Below, piece after piece: positions 62,541-64,000 of a stretch of DNA of 64,000 nucleotides; position 1 is the stretch's first letter; every line of letters starts with the position of its first letter. The notes below the pieces were generated by a model that was not told where the DNA came from, ran no database searches, and was given only the letters and a program-made list of their open reading frames with translations. The position numbers were made by a program, and so were the translations under genes. The DNA comes from Amylolactobacillus amylophilus DSM 20533 = JCM 1125 (GTDB lineage: Bacteria; Bacillota; Bacilli; Lactobacillales; Lactobacillaceae), in the NCBI RefSeq assembly GCF_001936335.1, contig NZ_CP018888.1, positions 682,001 to 746,000 of the forward strand, given 5' to 3'.

Positions 62541-64000
62541 ATGACAAATTTCATTTATTCATTACGATACACAATTGATCCACGAACCAATACACCAGAG
62601 AAAGACGAAAAGTTCATTAATTTCGTTAAAGACGCCAAGATTGACAACGTCGCCTTTTTCATTAATCCAGAGGAACTAAACGCCAGTCATCTGACTCAGA
62701 CGGAAACACAGGCCTGGCTCGACGCAATTATTCCTTTGCAGGAACGACTTGCACAGCTGGGCGTCACAACCAGCCTTAATCCTTGGACGACCATCATGCA
62801 TTCCGATCGGGGCCAAACAGTAAATCCAGAAATTGGTTTCGATACCCTAGTAGACATTAATGGTAGAAAGGCTACTTCAATGGGCTGCCCTGCAGATCCA
62901 CGCTGGCGAGATTATTTAGCTGCACGCTATGCCCAATATGCCACACTCCACCCAAAAGAACTCTGGCTGGAGGATGATTTCCGGCATTACAACCACACCC
63001 CACTTAAACTTGCTTGCTTCTGCGACCGTCACATGAAAATCTATCAGGAGAAACTAGGTCTCCTAATTTCACGTGCAGCTTTCGTTAAGGAGGTCTTACA
63101 ATCGGGGCAGCCAACAGAGGCTCGTCACGTCTATCTTGCAACTGCACGGCAAGAGATGATTGACACTGTTAGTCAAATTGAGCAGGCAGTTCATGCGGTT
63201 TCACGTGAAACAAACCTTGCTCTCATGACTAGTTTTCCCAATTGGCATGCAATGGAAGGCCGTGACTGGCTCACTCTATTCGACAATTTGGTTGGTGCTG
63301 GTCATCCACGTGTTGCTCGGCCGCACCTTCCAGCATACAATGAAATTTCACCATTAAAATATGGACGAGTTTTTGAAGAATACACCAGAATTACCGCTGC
63401 CTACCTAGGCGATGAAGCTGTGCTTTATCCAGAATTAGAGAACTATATGTATTCAGGTTTCGTCAAGTCCGTTAAGTTCACACAATTTCAAATAGAAACT
63501 ACTGCGTTAGTTGGTGCGCGTGGAATATTATTGAATCTATTTGACATGATCGGCAACGGAATTAATGAATCCTATGGTTATGCCAAAATGCTGGCAAGAA
63601 TCAAACCATTTATTGAGAAAATATCTGAGCATCGGTTGAAAATGCAGCAGATTCGCGGAATCAAGATTCTCGTAAATCAGGATTCCGGATTCACAATACA
63701 GACAGATAAAGGAATAGATCCTACAGAACTCCTCCCACACGAGCAAAACTGGACTGCCCTACTCAGCACATTTGGTTTCTCTACTACGGTAATTCCAACG
63801 AGTGCTAAGACAAAATTTAAAAACCAAGTACTTGCAATAAGTGGCCAACTTTTACGAAATTTCGCTAACGATGCAATCGTTGATATCATCAGAAATAACA
63901 TCGTCTTACTAGATGGTGAATCAATTCAGGTAATCATCGATCGCGGGCTTGGGGCAGAGCTACTTCATCTACGCTCAAGTGAATGGCACAATGTCCGCAC
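62541..64000 (+). CDS. Large glycoside-hydrolase-like (TIM-barrel) protein, 5' part
   Basis: Open from ATG 62541 to the window end (486 residues so far, no stop). Begins TNFIYSLRYTIDPRTNTPEK. Acid-rich motifs at strand ends recall clan-A glycoside hydrolases: KELWLEDDFRHYNH followed by CFCDRHMKIY at about residue 140-165, and VLYPELENYMYSG at about 300 as possible catalytic acid and nucleophile positions. GTTGAGG ribosome site. No signal peptide, so cytosolic. Not a family I can name; it could be GH42-related. Confidence 0.6.
   Translation, partial: MTNFIYSLRYTIDPRTNTPEKDEKFINFVKDAKIDNVAFFINPEELNASHLTQTETQAWLDAIIPLQERLAQLGVTTSLNPWTTIMHSDRGQTVNPEIGFDTLVDINGRKATSMGCPADPRWRDYLAARYAQYATLHPKELWLEDDFRHYNHTPLKLACFCDRHMKIYQEKLGLLISRAAFVKEVLQSGQPTEARHVYLATARQEMIDTVSQIEQAVHAVSRETNLALMTSFPNWHAMEGRDWLTLFDNLVGAGHPRVARPHLPAYNEISPLKYGRVFEEYTRITAAYLGDEAVLYPELENYMYSGFVKSVKFTQFQIETTALVGARGILLNLFDMIGNGINESYGYAKMLARIKPFIEKISEHRLKMQQIRGIKILVNQDSGFTIQTDKGIDPTELLPHEQNWTALLSTFGFSTTVIPTSAKTKFKNQVLAISGQLLRNFANDAIVDIIRNNIVLLDGESIQVIIDRGLGAELLHLRSSEWHNVR

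Overview
The window reads as the chromosome of a low-to-medium GC Gram-positive bacterium of the Lactobacillaceae. Supporting signs are the walRK-yycHI-walJ-htrA-rlmH block, strong AGGAGG-type ribosome binding sites, short intergenic gaps, the acetylated diaminopimelate route to lysine, Asp23/AmaP envelope-stress genes, and lactobacillus/enterococcus-type insertion sequences (IS1216, IS30, IS3, IS256). I cannot name the species.

Positions 1-30.8 kb are ordinary core and housekeeping DNA: cardiolipin synthase, a sirtuin, signal peptidase I, proC, TerC, 3-methyladenine DNA glycosylase, and a nine-gene lysine operon (lysA-dapD-deacetylase-dapA-dapB-aminotransferase-asd-lysC-dapF). A second copy of the same control element, a lysine riboswitch with terminator, stands before the lysine operon and before an amino-acid ABC transporter (18.4-21.1 kb), so synthesis and uptake of lysine should respond to the same signal. 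Then come an HD-phosphohydrolase/HNH-nuclease pair, lplA, purA-purB divergent from guaC, an anion permease, a cobalamin adenosyltransferase and rlmH. Between rlmH and htrA lies an AT-rich gap with three perfect and three near-perfect DnaA boxes. The wal operon follows, then tRNA-Lys(CTT) and a decayed RhuM-like gene.

From 43.4 to 62.4 kb the sequence is an IS-bounded accessory island. A complete IS3-family element and a truncated, nearly identical copy in the same orientation form its edges. Inside, in order: a holin-like type I toxin whose 3' end runs into the IS, an envelope-stress operon (amaP, DUF2273, asp23, four identical tandem glsB genes and a small secreted/membrane peptide), a DUF3021 gene, plasmid-type resolvase with a topoisomerase stub, a recombinase fused to a truncated dps, and then a complete small mobilizable rolling-circle plasmid carrying erm(B), held between two identical IS1216 copies. 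The plasmid is opened inside its own rep gene and the 8-bp target duplication made when IS1216 first entered rep is found at the two inner IS edges, so the plasmid can be closed on paper: about 5.04 kb with intact 212-residue Rep, CopG, dso, oriT, MobV relaxase and erm(B) with its leader peptide. To its right are an IS30 remnant, a second set of glsB-like stress genes, a lipid kinase and an IS256 element.

The last 1.5 kb begin a large gene resembling TIM-barrel glycoside hydrolases that runs off the window.
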